Below are positions 26,130-33,057 of a DNA stretch of 64,000 nt, in pieces. The stretch lies in the IMG/VR virus record IMGVR_UViG_3300042673_001922, positions 62,001 to 126,000 of that record; one strand, given 5' to 3'. The stretch comes from a virus. Both the position numbers and the translations under genes were made by a program. Every line of letters starts with the position of its first letter. The first letter of the stretch is position 1. The notes beneath the pieces are model-generated. The model saw only the letters and a list, made by a program, of their open reading frames with translations, ran no database searches and was not told the DNA's origin.

Positions 26130-26158
26130 TTGTATTTTTATTTCCTGTAAAGTATAAT
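26130..26158 (+). promoter_or_regulatory. Sigma-70-type promoter TTGTAT-17-TATAAT
   Basis: TTGTAT (26130-26135) and TATAAT (26153-26158) are 17 bases apart. The promoter fires rightwards to the endonuclease/sigma-factor operon at 26190 and is divergent from the promoter at 26084-26112. Confidence 0.75.
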
Positions 26159-26189
26159 ATTATTATGACTTAAGGACATAGAGGTTATC

Positions 26190-26759
26190 ATGAAGCAGCC
26201 AGAAATAACAACTCCACAAGAGTTTTTTTTGGATAGATCTAAATTAAAAAAGCATCCGAACTTTTCTAAAATTAAAAATGATTATATTGATAAAGAAATA
26301 TTAGAAAATGAATCTGCTAAAAAAATTACCGGTAAAGGTAATGCGTATAAAAACACCAAATCTGGCTATAGAGCGGATTTAGGTGGTAGCTTTAGATCTA
26401 ACTGGGAAGCAAATTTTGCCAGGATTCTGCAGATATATAACATTGAGTATGACTTTGAGCCAGTTGTTTTTCCTTTTCCAATTAAAAGAGGTACAAAAGC
26501 CTATACCCCAGATTTTTACGTAAACAAAACTACTGAATGGGTGGAGTTAAAAGGCTACTTAGATGAAAAAAGCAAGATAAAACTTAAAAGATTTAAAAGA
26601 TATTATGAAGAGGAATTCAGTAAGCTTACTTTTATTATTAGTAAATATTCAACTGATGGAAAAAAATTTGCTGCAGAGATTGAAATACCAAAGGTTATCT
26701 TTTATGAAGACATTAGATTTTTTTATGCTGATAAGATACCCAATTGGGAAGGAAAGTAA
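26190..26759 (+). CDS. PD-(D/E)XK endonuclease (T7 endonuclease I/Vsr-like)
   Basis: 189 residues. SNWEANFARILQ gives the first Glu, then YDFEPVVFPF, YTPDFYV with the metal Asp, and WVELKGYLD with ExK. This is the order seen in phage resolvase-like and recombination endonucleases. It is first in an operon with the sigma factor and starts after GAGG. Likely role: junction cleavage or DNA degradation. Confidence 0.75.
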   Translation: MKQPEITTPQEFFLDRSKLKKHPNFSKIKNDYIDKEILENESAKKITGKGNAYKNTKSGYRADLGGSFRSNWEANFARILQIYNIEYDFEPVVFPFPIKRGTKAYTPDFYVNKTTEWVELKGYLDEKSKIKLKRFKRYYEEEFSKLTFIISKYSTDGKKFAAEIEIPKVIFYEDIRFFYADKIPNWEGK

Positions 26760-27636
26760 ATGGCCTCTTATAAGGAACAATATTATACGTTAAGTGAAGA
26801 CGAGATGCAAGATTTAATCGCTAAAGCAAAGGGTGGAAGTTCAAGCGCTCAATATGAATTACTTAAAGTGTTTAATAACTTTTTAACAAAATATGTAACA
26901 CTTTTATACTATGGAAAATATAACCTATCTGACTATGATATTAGGAGATTCACATCGCTCTTTGTTAAAGATAGTTTTGTTAGATTTAATCTAATGAAAA
27001 ATCAATTAAATCAAGCTGGATACAAACACATAAACGAATGCCTACGACGGTATTACTTATATGGCAAAAAGATATGGTGACGAAGAAGATGTAAGACAGA
27101 CAGTTAATACTACATTCTTCCAATGTATTACTAGATACCAAAGAAGGGATTCTGAAAAAGGACCTATTCCGTTTAGTGGTTTTTTGTATAGTTATTTTTT
27201 TTACCTATTAAAGAAAAATGTTGACACATTTCTTATTGATCAACTTGGCAGAAAGTCCTTCCCACTTTTATCTGATGAGGACAATTCATCAGATGATGAT
27301 AGTGATGCTAAGCCAGGGTTTAAGGCTCCTCCAGTTGAGTACTCCATAGACGACATGCTGGGCACTCAGGAGGTCAATGAGATGTGGGTCATGGGAGAAG
27401 ATTGCCATGCCCCATACAATAGGCTTACTGTTCAAGAAAGACAATTAATAAAATGGAAATTTGTTGATGGAAAAAAATCCTCAGAGATAGCTCAGATTAT
27501 AACCGAACATCCCAATACTGTAAGAGAACACATCTCAAAGGTGAAAATCAAAATACGTGATGCTATAATAGAGAACAATATGGAAGACCTTATTAAGATG
27601 TTTAAGCTAGGTAAAAATGAACATTCAATCGATTGA
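26760..27636 (+). CDS. Sigma-factor-like protein, interrupted by CGGT and restored by four-base reading
   Basis: The first frame (26760-27047, 96 aa) has a region 2.1-like helix set (LIAKAKGGSSSAQYELL). Triplet reading stops at 27080. Reading CGGT at 27048-27051 as Gly gives HINECLR-G-ITYMAKRYGDEEDVRQ, joining region 2.2 onwards. C-terminal region 4 is clear (LTVQERQLIKWKF, then SSEIAQIITEHPNTVREH, a helix-turn-helix). Total 291 aa. Neither fragment would be a working sigma factor alone. It may direct RNA polymerase to the TTACTATA promoters; that link is inference. Confidence 0.75.
27048..27051 (+). other. CGGT four-base codon site (Gly97 of the sigma factor)
   Basis: In-frame CGG followed by T between sigma regions 2.1 and 2.2. 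A nearby A5 run (27065-27069) was considered for slippage but is not needed. Confidence 0.7.
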
Positions 27637-28132
27637 AAAATTAAATCAGTTACTGTCAGACTTCTTAAGTCCACAGATAACAGAAATCATTAGCGCATAT
27701 GGAACTGGTGATTTAGCCGACCAATATTTCGTTAGCATTCCAGAGATAGATATTGTCGATATGACAATGGCTGATCTAGCCTCACTTGTAGCTAGAACCT
27801 CAAACGTGTATGGTAGAGTTACTAGATTTGCAGGCATGGCTAGAGCGCATCATAAACTTTGCGAAGGTAGATATAAGAAGATTTATAAATCAAATAGAAC
27901 TGGGAAGAATGAAGCTGAGAGAGAAGCTAATGCGCTTGAAGCTGCAGAAGAACAGTATACTGAAATGGTTACGGCAGAATCAATTGTTCAGTTAGCTGAA
28001 TCAATGGAAGGTGCAGCAAGAATAGCCTCAGAGTCAGCTAGAAAGCTCATAGACAAGATGCAGTCTATGCAAATAGCTTATTCTAGAGAAGAAAAAGGAT
28101 CATACCTAGAAAGTGACTTTAGTACATACTGA
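27617..28132 (+). CDS. Unknown helical protein, 171 aa
   Basis: Starts inside the sigma gene (20-base overlap) after AGCTAGG. The second half is a long helix rich in Glu, Ala and Lys, with GKNEAEREANALEAAEEQ typical of coiled coils. No family recognised. Forms an operon with the next two genes by 1-4 base overlaps. Confidence 0.65.
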   Translation: MNIQSIEKLNQLLSDFLSPQITEIISAYGTGDLADQYFVSIPEIDIVDMTMADLASLVARTSNVYGRVTRFAGMARAHHKLCEGRYKKIYKSNRTGKNEAEREANALEAAEEQYTEMVTAESIVQLAESMEGAARIASESARKLIDKMQSMQIAYSREEKGSYLESDFSTY

Positions 28133-28347
28133 TGAAAAATATGTTTATTGGACAATATAAGTCCGTCAATTCCCCTGATGAATTATTCTCCTTAAAAAGA
28201 GATTCATTAGATTTCCCAACTCAAATAGAATACAACGGTCAAAGATACTTATTGACTACAACTCACTTTGCTGATTCTCCATCAAGAGAAAAAAGACTCA
28301 AAGAGTATGCTAAAAAAAATAACATTATTTTTGATATAAGCATATGA
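28132..28347 (+). CDS. Small unknown protein, 71 aa
   Basis: TGATG junction with the previous gene and ATGA overlap with RNase H. A beta/alpha mix is seen (IEYNGQRYLLTTTHF). Function unknown. Confidence 0.6.
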   Translation: MKNMFIGQYKSVNSPDELFSLKRDSLDFPTQIEYNGQRYLLTTTHFADSPSREKRLKEYAKKNNIIFDISI

Positions 28348-28781
28348 ACATTGAAGTCTTTTGTGATGGAGCATCAAGAGGGCAAGGTCAAAAGAAAATT
28401 GGAGAAGCAGCTTGTGCTGTAGTTGTATATAAAAATAGAAAAAAAGTAGCACAGTTTGCTAGAGGGTTAGGCCCTAGAAGTAATAACGAAGCAGAGTATG
28501 AGGCTATAATAGCAGCCTTATTAATATGTTCTATGTCAGATTTTTTAGATCCAATACTATACACAGACTCTGCTGTTGTTGCTAATCACATAAATGGCAA
28601 ATGGAAATGCAAAAACGAAGCGCTGATGCCTTTACTTATGACTGTTCAAGATATAAGAGAAGAATATAATTTTAGAATTGTGCAGGTTCCCAGAAAATTT
28701 GTATGGGAACCTGATGCTTTGGCAAAACAATTTCTTGATCAATTGGAGTTAAAGAAAAAAGAAAACAATAAGGTGCTATAA
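28344..28781 (+). CDS. Ribonuclease HI
   Basis: Removes RNA primers from RNA-DNA hybrids. The active-site set is present: VFCDGASRGQG (Asp), NNEAEYEAIIAAL (Glu), LYTDSAVVANHI (Asp), and PDALAKQ (final Asp). 145 residues is the normal size, and the early C-terminal pattern is of the plant/bacterial RNase H type. Confidence 0.92.
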   Translation: MNIEVFCDGASRGQGQKKIGEAACAVVVYKNRKKVAQFARGLGPRSNNEAEYEAIIAALLICSMSDFLDPILYTDSAVVANHINGKWKCKNEALMPLLMTVQDIREEYNFRIVQVPRKFVWEPDALAKQFLDQLELKKKENNKVL

Positions 28782-28782
28782 T
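28774..28782 (+). promoter_or_regulatory. Extended -10 promoter TGCTATAAT, leaderless start
   Basis: TGCTATAAT ends 6 bases before the ATG of the kinase gene (28789), so the transcript probably begins at the start codon. It lies in the end of the RNase H gene. Confidence 0.65.
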
Positions 28783-28788
28783 AGAAAC

Positions 28789-29586
28789 ATGTCAAACATT
28801 TACAATCCAAATTATCCAATAGTAGTTGGGCTAGCAGGCATGGCAGCGACAGGCAAGACCTCAGCAGCTGAGACTATCGTTCCAAAAGCATCCTTTGCCT
28901 CTTCTAAAGGCGGAGTAGTGTGGGAGCATATCTTTTTTGCGATGCCAATTTATGAGTTCTTTTCTATTAGAACTAAAATAGAAGGAACTAATTCTGAATC
29001 AAGAAAGTTATTCAACATTCATGAAACTCTGTATGACCTTTATGGAAGTTCTCCGCTTGGCAATATTCCAGACTACGAATCATTTGTAGCCCTAACAAAA
29101 GCTATTGCTAATAAACCATTATCATTTGCCGGGTCAAAACCTAGATCTTTTCTTCAGGAAGTTGGAGATCTATGCAGAGAATCTGATCCTGCATGCTTTG
29201 CTAAATGGGGAGTTAGAAAGTCTTATCAACTCTTTAGGGAGTATACTAAAAGTATCTCTGATGAAGAAGAAGAAAAACCATACTGTATACTAATATCAGA
29301 TGTTCGATTTCAAAATGAGGCAGAAGCAATCTTGAAACTGCCAAACAGCATGCTCATTGTTTACGATGCTTCTCCCGAAGTTAGAAGAGATAGAATATTT
29401 AATAGAGATGGCGTATACATGACCGATGAGCAGATGTCTCATAAGTCGGAAAAAGAGATTGAAATATTTGCAAGCTCGGCATCAGCTGTAATAGACTCAT
29501 CTTCAATGAGTGTTGAACAACAGGCTCAAGCAACAATTGATATCATAAAAGAAAGATTTGGATTAGCAGCTTATGCCCAAAATTAA
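28789..29586 (+). CDS. Deoxynucleoside monophosphate kinase-like protein
   Basis: P-loop kinase of 265 residues with VGLAGMAATGKTSAAE at the N-terminus, and LISDVRFQNEAEAI, a DVRF motif common to phage dNMP kinases, near residue 170. The C-terminal lid has RDRIFNRDG. Phosphorylates dNMPs for DNA synthesis. The start is leaderless by promoter position and has no ribosome site. Confidence 0.85.
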   Translation: MSNIYNPNYPIVVGLAGMAATGKTSAAETIVPKASFASSKGGVVWEHIFFAMPIYEFFSIRTKIEGTNSESRKLFNIHETLYDLYGSSPLGNIPDYESFVALTKAIANKPLSFAGSKPRSFLQEVGDLCRESDPACFAKWGVRKSYQLFREYTKSISDEEEEKPYCILISDVRFQNEAEAILKLPNSMLIVYDASPEVRRDRIFNRDGVYMTDEQMSHKSEKEIEIFASSASAVIDSSSMSVEQQAQATIDIIKERFGLAAYAQN

Positions 29587-29893
29587 TCAAAGTGCACAAG
29601 AACATAGTATAGGTTCCCCAATAGAACAGGCGGTAAATTTAGTGTCAGGCGAAATATCAGTGTCATCAACTCCGGTATTAATATGTGGAGTAAATAGAAA
29701 AATAAACATAGGTAATTTTGAAAATATAGATATTTATGCTGGGATCACGATCCCCCTTAATGGCTTAGATGCTTCAGACAAAGAAGCATTTTCAGAAGCT
29801 GTTAAAGAAGCAGCTGCCTATGGCTTTGGTTTAGTTTCAAAGGAAACTGGAGAAAGATACATGCTAATTAAAGAAGGTCAGCAGGGAAAATAA
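29573..29893 (+). CDS. Unknown protein, 106 aa
   Basis: Overlaps the kinase gene end by 14 bases. It has a beta-rich middle (VLICGVNRKINIGNFENIDI) and an Ala/Glu helix. May be a small accessory of DNA metabolism. No family recognised. Confidence 0.6.
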   Translation: MPKINQSAQEHSIGSPIEQAVNLVSGEISVSSTPVLICGVNRKINIGNFENIDIYAGITIPLNGLDASDKEAFSEAVKEAAAYGFGLVSKETGERYMLIKEGQQGK

Positions 29894-29904
29894 TAATTTA
29901 ACAC

Positions 29905-29911
29905 TTACTAT
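29905..29911 (+). promoter_or_regulatory. Late-type promoter motif TTACTAT
   Basis: TTACTAT followed by TAT, 27 bases before the 29939 start, in a gap that begins the late-looking block of membrane and Lys-rich genes. Confidence 0.5.
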
Positions 29912-29938
29912 TATCCTTGGATCTATCTGAGGTGACCA

Positions 29939-30313
29939 ATGGATAATAACTATAGTGTAATTATTGCTGTCATAGCATCCCTCTCTTCTGTACTTACATA
30001 CCTTTTAACTTCTTTACACCAGAAAAGAACTATCTCTAAAGAAAAAGAGATAGAATTTTATAAAATTAAAATAGAGCATTTAAATGCTGAAAGAGAAATT
30101 TTAACTGGTGAAGAAAAAAATTTAAGAGAAATGTTGCGTGAGCAGCTTGAAACGTGTAGAATAGAGAATGAAAGAGTTGACAAAGAAATGGAAAACCTTA
30201 AGAGAAGATTGTTAACCGTAGAGCAAGAGCTAAAAGCTTGGGAGCTAGGGTTAAAAGTTCCTAAAGGTTTCGAATTAATACAGTTAAATTTAAATGAGAT
30301 AGAGGTAAATTAA
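29939..30313 (+). CDS. Membrane-anchored coiled-coil protein (spanin-like?), 124 aa
   Basis: N-terminal hydrophobic helix (VIIAVIASLSSVLTYLL) followed by a long heptad-like coiled coil (residues ~35-100) rich in Glu, Lys and Leu. Ribosome site GAGGTGACCA. The shape resembles phage i-spanin or Rz-like proteins, but a Gram-positive host would not need one, so the role is open. It follows a late-type motif. Confidence 0.6.
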   Translation: MDNNYSVIIAVIASLSSVLTYLLTSLHQKRTISKEKEIEFYKIKIEHLNAEREILTGEEKNLREMLREQLETCRIENERVDKEMENLKRRLLTVEQELKAWELGLKVPKGFELIQLNLNEIEVN

Positions 30314-30589
30314 ATGTTTAAACAATTAGTAGCAAAATTAAAAACTTCTTTAGCCCCAGCTAAAAAAGAACTTAATGAGAAAATTGATGAAGCTTTTGTA
30401 GAAGCAGAAAAACTTGCTGTAAAAGCTGATCAAAAAGTAGAAAAGCTTAAAGAAGAAGTGGTCCAAGAAGTACAGAAGGCAGTAGCTGACTCTGTATCTG
30501 AAGTGGTGAAAAAGAAGCCTGCGGGAAGACCTAAGGCTGCTGCTAAAGATAAGCCAGTAGCTAAAAAGGCTGAGCCAAAGAAGAAGTAA
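30314..30589 (+). CDS. Lys/Ala-rich histone-H1-like protein, 91 aa
   Basis: TAAATG junction with the previous gene. The first 60 residues form a coiled-coil helix. The C-terminal tail is Lys/Ala/Pro-rich with an AT-hook-like GRPKAAAKDKP. Such tails bind DNA non-specifically. It leads the array of basic small proteins and ends at a terminator. Confidence 0.65.
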   Translation: MFKQLVAKLKTSLAPAKKELNEKIDEAFVEAEKLAVKADQKVEKLKEEVVQEVQKAVADSVSEVVKKKPAGRPKAAAKDKPVAKKAEPKKK

Positions 30590-30603
30590 ACCTCTCATTT
30601 AAA

Positions 30604-30645
30604 GCAAAAGTCCTTATATCCCCCTATATGGGGGCTTTTGTTTTT
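30604..30645 (+). terminator. Rho-independent terminator
   Basis: CCCCC (30620-30624) and GGGGG (30630-30634) with a TATAT loop, extended by CAAAAG/CTTTTG, then GTTTTT. Closes the 29939-30589 unit. Confidence 0.85.
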
Positions 30646-30655
30646 CATTTATAGA

Positions 30656-30664
30656 ATTACTATA
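30656..30664 (+). promoter_or_regulatory. Late-type promoter motif ATTACTATA, leaderless start
   Basis: The motif ends 5 bases before the ATG at 30670, so the transcript would start at or near the start codon. It drives the Lys-rich gene array. Confidence 0.55.
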
Positions 30665-30669
30665 TATGT

Positions 30670-30762
30670 ATGGCATTAGCAAAATATCGCAAGATCACCA
30701 AGGGTGGGGTAAGTGTTAAAAAGAACTCGACCCCTGTCACCTACAAGGAAAAAAAGAAGTAA
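30670..30762 (+). CDS. Tiny basic protein, 30 aa
   Basis: First of the array; MALAKYRKITKGG at the N-terminus and a KEKKK end. No ribosome site is seen, consistent with a leaderless mRNA. It shares 1 base with the next gene (TAATG). The short length makes this tentative, but the same junction type repeats through the array. Confidence 0.5.
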   Translation: MALAKYRKITKGGVSVKKNSTPVTYKEKKK

Positions 30763-30905
30763 TGGTTATTAAAAAAAGTATCTATGTTAGTGGTCCTAGA
30801 ATGGGTCAAAACAATTCTATGTTTGGCATTGAGATCAAGGACATAACTAATAAATCTTCTAAAAAAAATAAAGGTAAAAAAAATGGCAGCAAAAAAAGAT
30901 CCTAG
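30762..30905 (+). CDS. Small basic protein, 47 aa
   Basis: ATG overlaps the preceding stop. It contains MGQNNSMFGIEIKD and a Lys/Asn/Ser-rich tail. It overlaps the next gene by 23 bases. Function unknown; probably DNA- or capsid-associated by charge. Confidence 0.5.
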   Translation: MVIKKSIYVSGPRMGQNNSMFGIEIKDITNKSSKKNKGKKNGSKKRS

Positions 30906-31171
30906 ACTAGCCAAGGCACGGAGTTAGTGGTTTTAATAAACCAAAACGTACTCCAAGTCATCCTAAAAAATCTCATGTTGTTGTTGCTAAATCAGGAAGT
31001 CAGGTTAAGACAATACGATTTGGTCAACAAGGAGTAAGCGGTTCTCCTCAAAAACAAGGAGAATCAACTTCAAATAGAAAGCGCAGAGAGTCTTTCAAGG
31101 CTCGTCACGCAAGCAATATTGCTAAGGGCAAAATGTCCGCAGCCTACTGGGCTAATAAAGTAAAATGGTAA
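30883..31171 (+). CDS. Conserved-looking basic phage protein, interrupted by CGGA and restored by four-base reading
   Basis: Twelve codons (MAAKKDPRLAKA) are followed by CGGA at 30919-30922. Triplet reading stops two codons later. Four-base reading gives AKA-G-VSGFNKPKRTPSHPKK and a full 95-aa protein ending KMSAAYWANKVKW. From memory, this sequence style (DPRLxKAGVSGxNKPKRTP and SFKARHxxNIAKGKMSAAYW) occurs as a single small protein in other tailed phages, with Gly at this place. Function unknown, probably virion-associated. Confidence 0.75.
30919..30922 (+). other. CGGA four-base codon site (Gly13)
   Basis: GCA-CGG-AGT-TAG in triplets; GCA-CGGA-GTT-AGT in four-base reading. It sits only 12 codons after the start. 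Confidence 0.75.
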
Positions 31172-31181
31172 AGGAAAAATT

Positions 31182-31301
31182 ATGACAATGTATGGCGATG
31201 GTATGAAAAAAGGTAGCATGAAGAAAGCTGCTCCTAAAAAAATGGCTAAGAAAAAAATGGGTGGCATGAAAAAAGGCTCTAGCAAAAAAGGAATGTACTG
31301 A
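31182..31301 (+). CDS. Tiny Lys/Met-rich protein, 39 aa
   Basis: AAGGAAAAATT ribosome site. It has three KKxxMKK-type repeats and a YGDGMKKG start that is repeated in the next gene, so the two are related. Strongly basic; probably DNA-binding or a scaffold. Confidence 0.55.
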   Translation: MTMYGDGMKKGSMKKAAPKKMAKKKMGGMKKGSSKKGMY

Positions 31302-31302
31302 T

Positions 31303-31458
31303 ATGGCAATGAATGGTGATGGCATGAAAAAAGGTGCTGCTAAGAAGCCTGCAATGAAAAAGGGTGCAGCAAAAAAAGCAAACGGATTAACTGCTGCTCA
31401 AAAGAAACTTCCTCCTTTTATCCAAAAGGCCATCATGGGGAAAAAGAAGAGCAAGTAA
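31303..31458 (+). CDS. Small Lys-rich protein, 51 aa
   Basis: Starts 1 base after the previous stop, shares its NGDGMKKG start, and carries the segment LTAAQKKLPPFIQKAIMG. Basic C-terminus. From memory, the KLPPFIQKAI phrase occurs in other phage small proteins. Function unknown. Confidence 0.55.
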   Translation: MAMNGDGMKKGAAKKPAMKKGAAKKANGLTAAQKKLPPFIQKAIMGKKKSK

Positions 31459-31460
31459 TA

Positions 31461-31670
31461 ATGGTAGAAAAAAAAGATAATAAATGGATTCAGGGAGCTA
31501 TTAAAAGACCCGGAGCATTTACTGCTAAGGCTAAGAAAGCTGGCAAATCAGTTGCCGGCATGGCAGCTGCGGTTACCAAAAATCCTAGCAAGTACAGTGC
31601 AAGAACTGTTCGTCAAGCTAATTTGGCTAAGACTCTTAGAAAAATTTCTGCTAAAAGAAAGAATAAATAA
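31461..31670 (+). CDS. Small basic protein, 69 aa
   Basis: WIQGAIKRPGAFTAKAKKAG is followed by an Ala-rich helix and RQANLAKTLRK. This type of sequence is common in phage late regions. The TAATAATG junction fits the array. DNA condensation or capsid core is a guess. Confidence 0.6.
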   Translation: MVEKKDNKWIQGAIKRPGAFTAKAKKAGKSVAGMAAAVTKNPSKYSARTVRQANLAKTLRKISAKRKNK

Positions 31671-31672
31671 CA

Positions 31673-31789
31673 ATGGCATATTCAAAAAATAGCAAAAAGG
31701 ATAACAATAATTACCTTAAGGATATTAAGGGTGGAATGAATGTAGTTTTTGATGGAAAAAAAACCCCTCCAAAAAAGAAGAAGAAGTAA
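31673..31789 (+). CDS. Tiny basic protein, 38 aa
   Basis: Asn/Lys-rich start (SKNSKKDNNN), GGMNVVFDGKK in the middle, and a KKKKK tail. It starts 2 bases after the previous stop and shares an A with the next ATG. Confidence 0.5.
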   Translation: MAYSKNSKKDNNNYLKDIKGGMNVVFDGKKTPPKKKKK

Positions 31790-31968
31790 TGGCTAAGGTA
31801 AATAAACCGACGAAGCCAGAATTGTGGTCTGCCGCAAAGTCTCAGGCTAAAGCAAAGTTTGACGTATACCCTTCAGCTTATGCTAACGCTTGGGCTGCAA
31901 AGAAGTATAAAGCAGCTGGTGGTACATGGAAGACTGTTTCTACCAAGAAGGCTACAAAGAAAAAATAG
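31789..31968 (+). CDS. Small basic phage protein, 59 aa
   Basis: KPELWSAAKSQAKAKFDVYP and SAYANAWAAKKYKAAGGTW form a pattern I have seen in many unrelated phages as a small conserved late protein of unknown function. TAATG junctions on both sides. Confidence 0.65.
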   Translation: MAKVNKPTKPELWSAAKSQAKAKFDVYPSAYANAWAAKKYKAAGGTWKTVSTKKATKKK

Positions 31969-31969
31969 T

Positions 31970-32083
31970 ATGTCTGCGCAAAAAAAATCTTCTGAAAGAA
32001 AAAAAGAAATAGAAAAAGATTTAAAAAATAAAGGTTCTTTCTATAAAAAAGATTATGAAAAAAATTTAAGAAAGAAAAAATAA
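31970..32083 (+). CDS. Tiny charged protein, 37 aa
   Basis: Nearly all Lys, Glu and Ser, with SERKKEIEKDLKNKG. Starts 1 base after the previous stop. Tentative, supported only by array packing. Confidence 0.45.
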   Translation: MSAQKKSSERKKEIEKDLKNKGSFYKKDYEKNLRKKK

Positions 32084-32196
32084 TGGCGTGTTGGAAAGGC
32101 TATTCTGCTAAAGGCATGAAGGTAAAGGGCGGAAAGCTAGTTCCTAACTGCACACCAACTAAAAAATCTAATCAATCGAGAAGTGGAAAAAAATAA
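32083..32196 (+). CDS. Tiny basic protein, 37 aa
   Basis: CWKGYSAKGMKVKGGKLVPN with two Cys. The phrase KGMKxKGGKxVPNC is familiar from other phage small proteins. TAATG junctions on both sides. Confidence 0.5.
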   Translation: MACWKGYSAKGMKVKGGKLVPNCTPTKKSNQSRSGKK

Positions 32197-32474
32197 TGCC
32201 AGGTCCTAAGGGTGTTGGATTAACTAAATGGTTTGATCAAAAATGGGTCAACATTGGTGCTCCCAAAAAAAAAGGTAAGTATCAACCATGTGGAACTTCT
32301 GGCGCAGGTGGATCTGGGTATGCAAAGTGTGTACCAGTTGCAAAGGCTAGAGCAATGACTCCGGCACAAAAGAAAAGCGCAGTACAAAGAAAAAGACAAT
32401 CAGGAACACCAGCTAAGGGATCTAAAGGTCAGGCTCCTAAAAACGTGGCAACCTTTACTAAAAAGAAGAAATAA
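32196..32474 (+). CDS. Small basic protein, 92 aa
   Basis: KWFDQKWVNIGAPKKKG, PCGTSG, YAKCVPVAKARAMTPAQKK and a KKKK end. The WVNIGxPKKxGxYxPCG and KCVPxxKA phrases occur in other phage proteins of unknown function; paired Cys suggest a metal site. Confidence 0.65.
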   Translation: MPGPKGVGLTKWFDQKWVNIGAPKKKGKYQPCGTSGAGGSGYAKCVPVAKARAMTPAQKKSAVQRKRQSGTPAKGSKGQAPKNVATFTKKKK

Positions 32475-32695
32475 TGTTTGATAAAACAGAAGAATCTTTT
32501 AGCGGTTTTATGCCTATGATTGATCAGATTAATGTAAGTAAAGAAATTACAATGATCAACACAGAGGGTGAACTAATCTCTGCGCATACAATAAATTTAA
32601 AAACTAGAGACGGATCAGATAACGTATTTAGTATTTCAAATAAAGATCTTATGCGTCTTTGCTTTTTGGTAATGAAAGTTATTCAGTCAGATTAA
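32474..32695 (+). CDS. Unknown small protein, 73 aa
   Basis: Acidic, unlike the basic genes before it. A beta-hairpin-like middle is followed by a helix LMRLCFLVMKVI. TAATG junction with the previous gene. It closes the array. Confidence 0.55.
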   Translation: MFDKTEESFSGFMPMIDQINVSKEITMINTEGELISAHTINLKTRDGSDNVFSISNKDLMRLCFLVMKVIQSD

Positions 32696-32696
32696 A

Positions 32697-32765
32697 ATGA
32701 TAATACAAGCTATTATGATATTGACCGTCATCATAATGTACGCTTCTTTTCTGCTAAGAAAATAG
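32697..32765 (+). CDS. Possible 22-aa single-helix membrane peptide
   Basis: Starts 1 base after the previous stop and encodes one hydrophobic helix (MIIQAIMILTVIIMYASFLL) with an RK end. Too short to be sure. Confidence 0.3.
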   Translation: MIIQAIMILTVIIMYASFLLRK

Positions 32766-32782
32766 ATTTACATTTTTTTTTG

Positions 32783-32791
32783 TGATATAAT
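32783..32791 (+). promoter_or_regulatory. Extended -10 promoter (TGATATAAT)
   Basis: Same TTTTTTGTGATATAAT as at 11095-11110. Predicted start near 32798, leading to the membrane protein and sugar-enzyme operon at 32824. Confidence 0.55.
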
Positions 32792-32823
32792 TTTGTAAAT
32801 CTAAAAAAGGAATACAATTTTAT

Positions 32824-33057
32824 ATGAGCGAAACTGCGTGGACCTGGTTATTGTTTACCATGGAGCTAATAGGAGTTTACGGCAGCTATCAGGTGGGCAA
32901 TAAAAAATGGCAAGGTCATTTGATTGTTGCTTTACATTCAATACCTTGGGTAATATACTCTATTATATTTGATAAGCCGGGATTTTTAGCGATGTGGATT
33001 TTATGGCAATGGGTTCACTGGAGAAATATGTGGAAGTGGCGAAAAGACAATGCATAA
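32824..33057 (+). CDS. Small membrane protein, 77 aa
   Basis: About three hydrophobic helices with many Trp (WTWLLFTMELIGVYGSY, HSIPWVIYSIIF, LAMWILWQWVHW). This layout resembles short Trp-rich membrane proteins frequent in actinobacteriophages. Not a clear holin. Overlaps the next gene by 8 bases. Confidence 0.65.
   Translation: MSETAWTWLLFTMELIGVYGSYQVGNKKWQGHLIVALHSIPWVIYSIIFDKPGFLAMWILWQWVHWRNMWKWRKDNA

Noticed and set aside
27062-27080. Slippage on GGCAAAAAG to join the two sigma-factor pieces
   Set aside because: It would also restore the frame, but CGGT at 27048 lies just upstream and fits the pattern of the other six genes, and gives a better region 2 sequence.
29939-30313. Firm call of an i-spanin
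   Set aside because: The topology fits, but other data (LPETG, sortase signal) suggest a Gram-positive host, where spanins are not expected.
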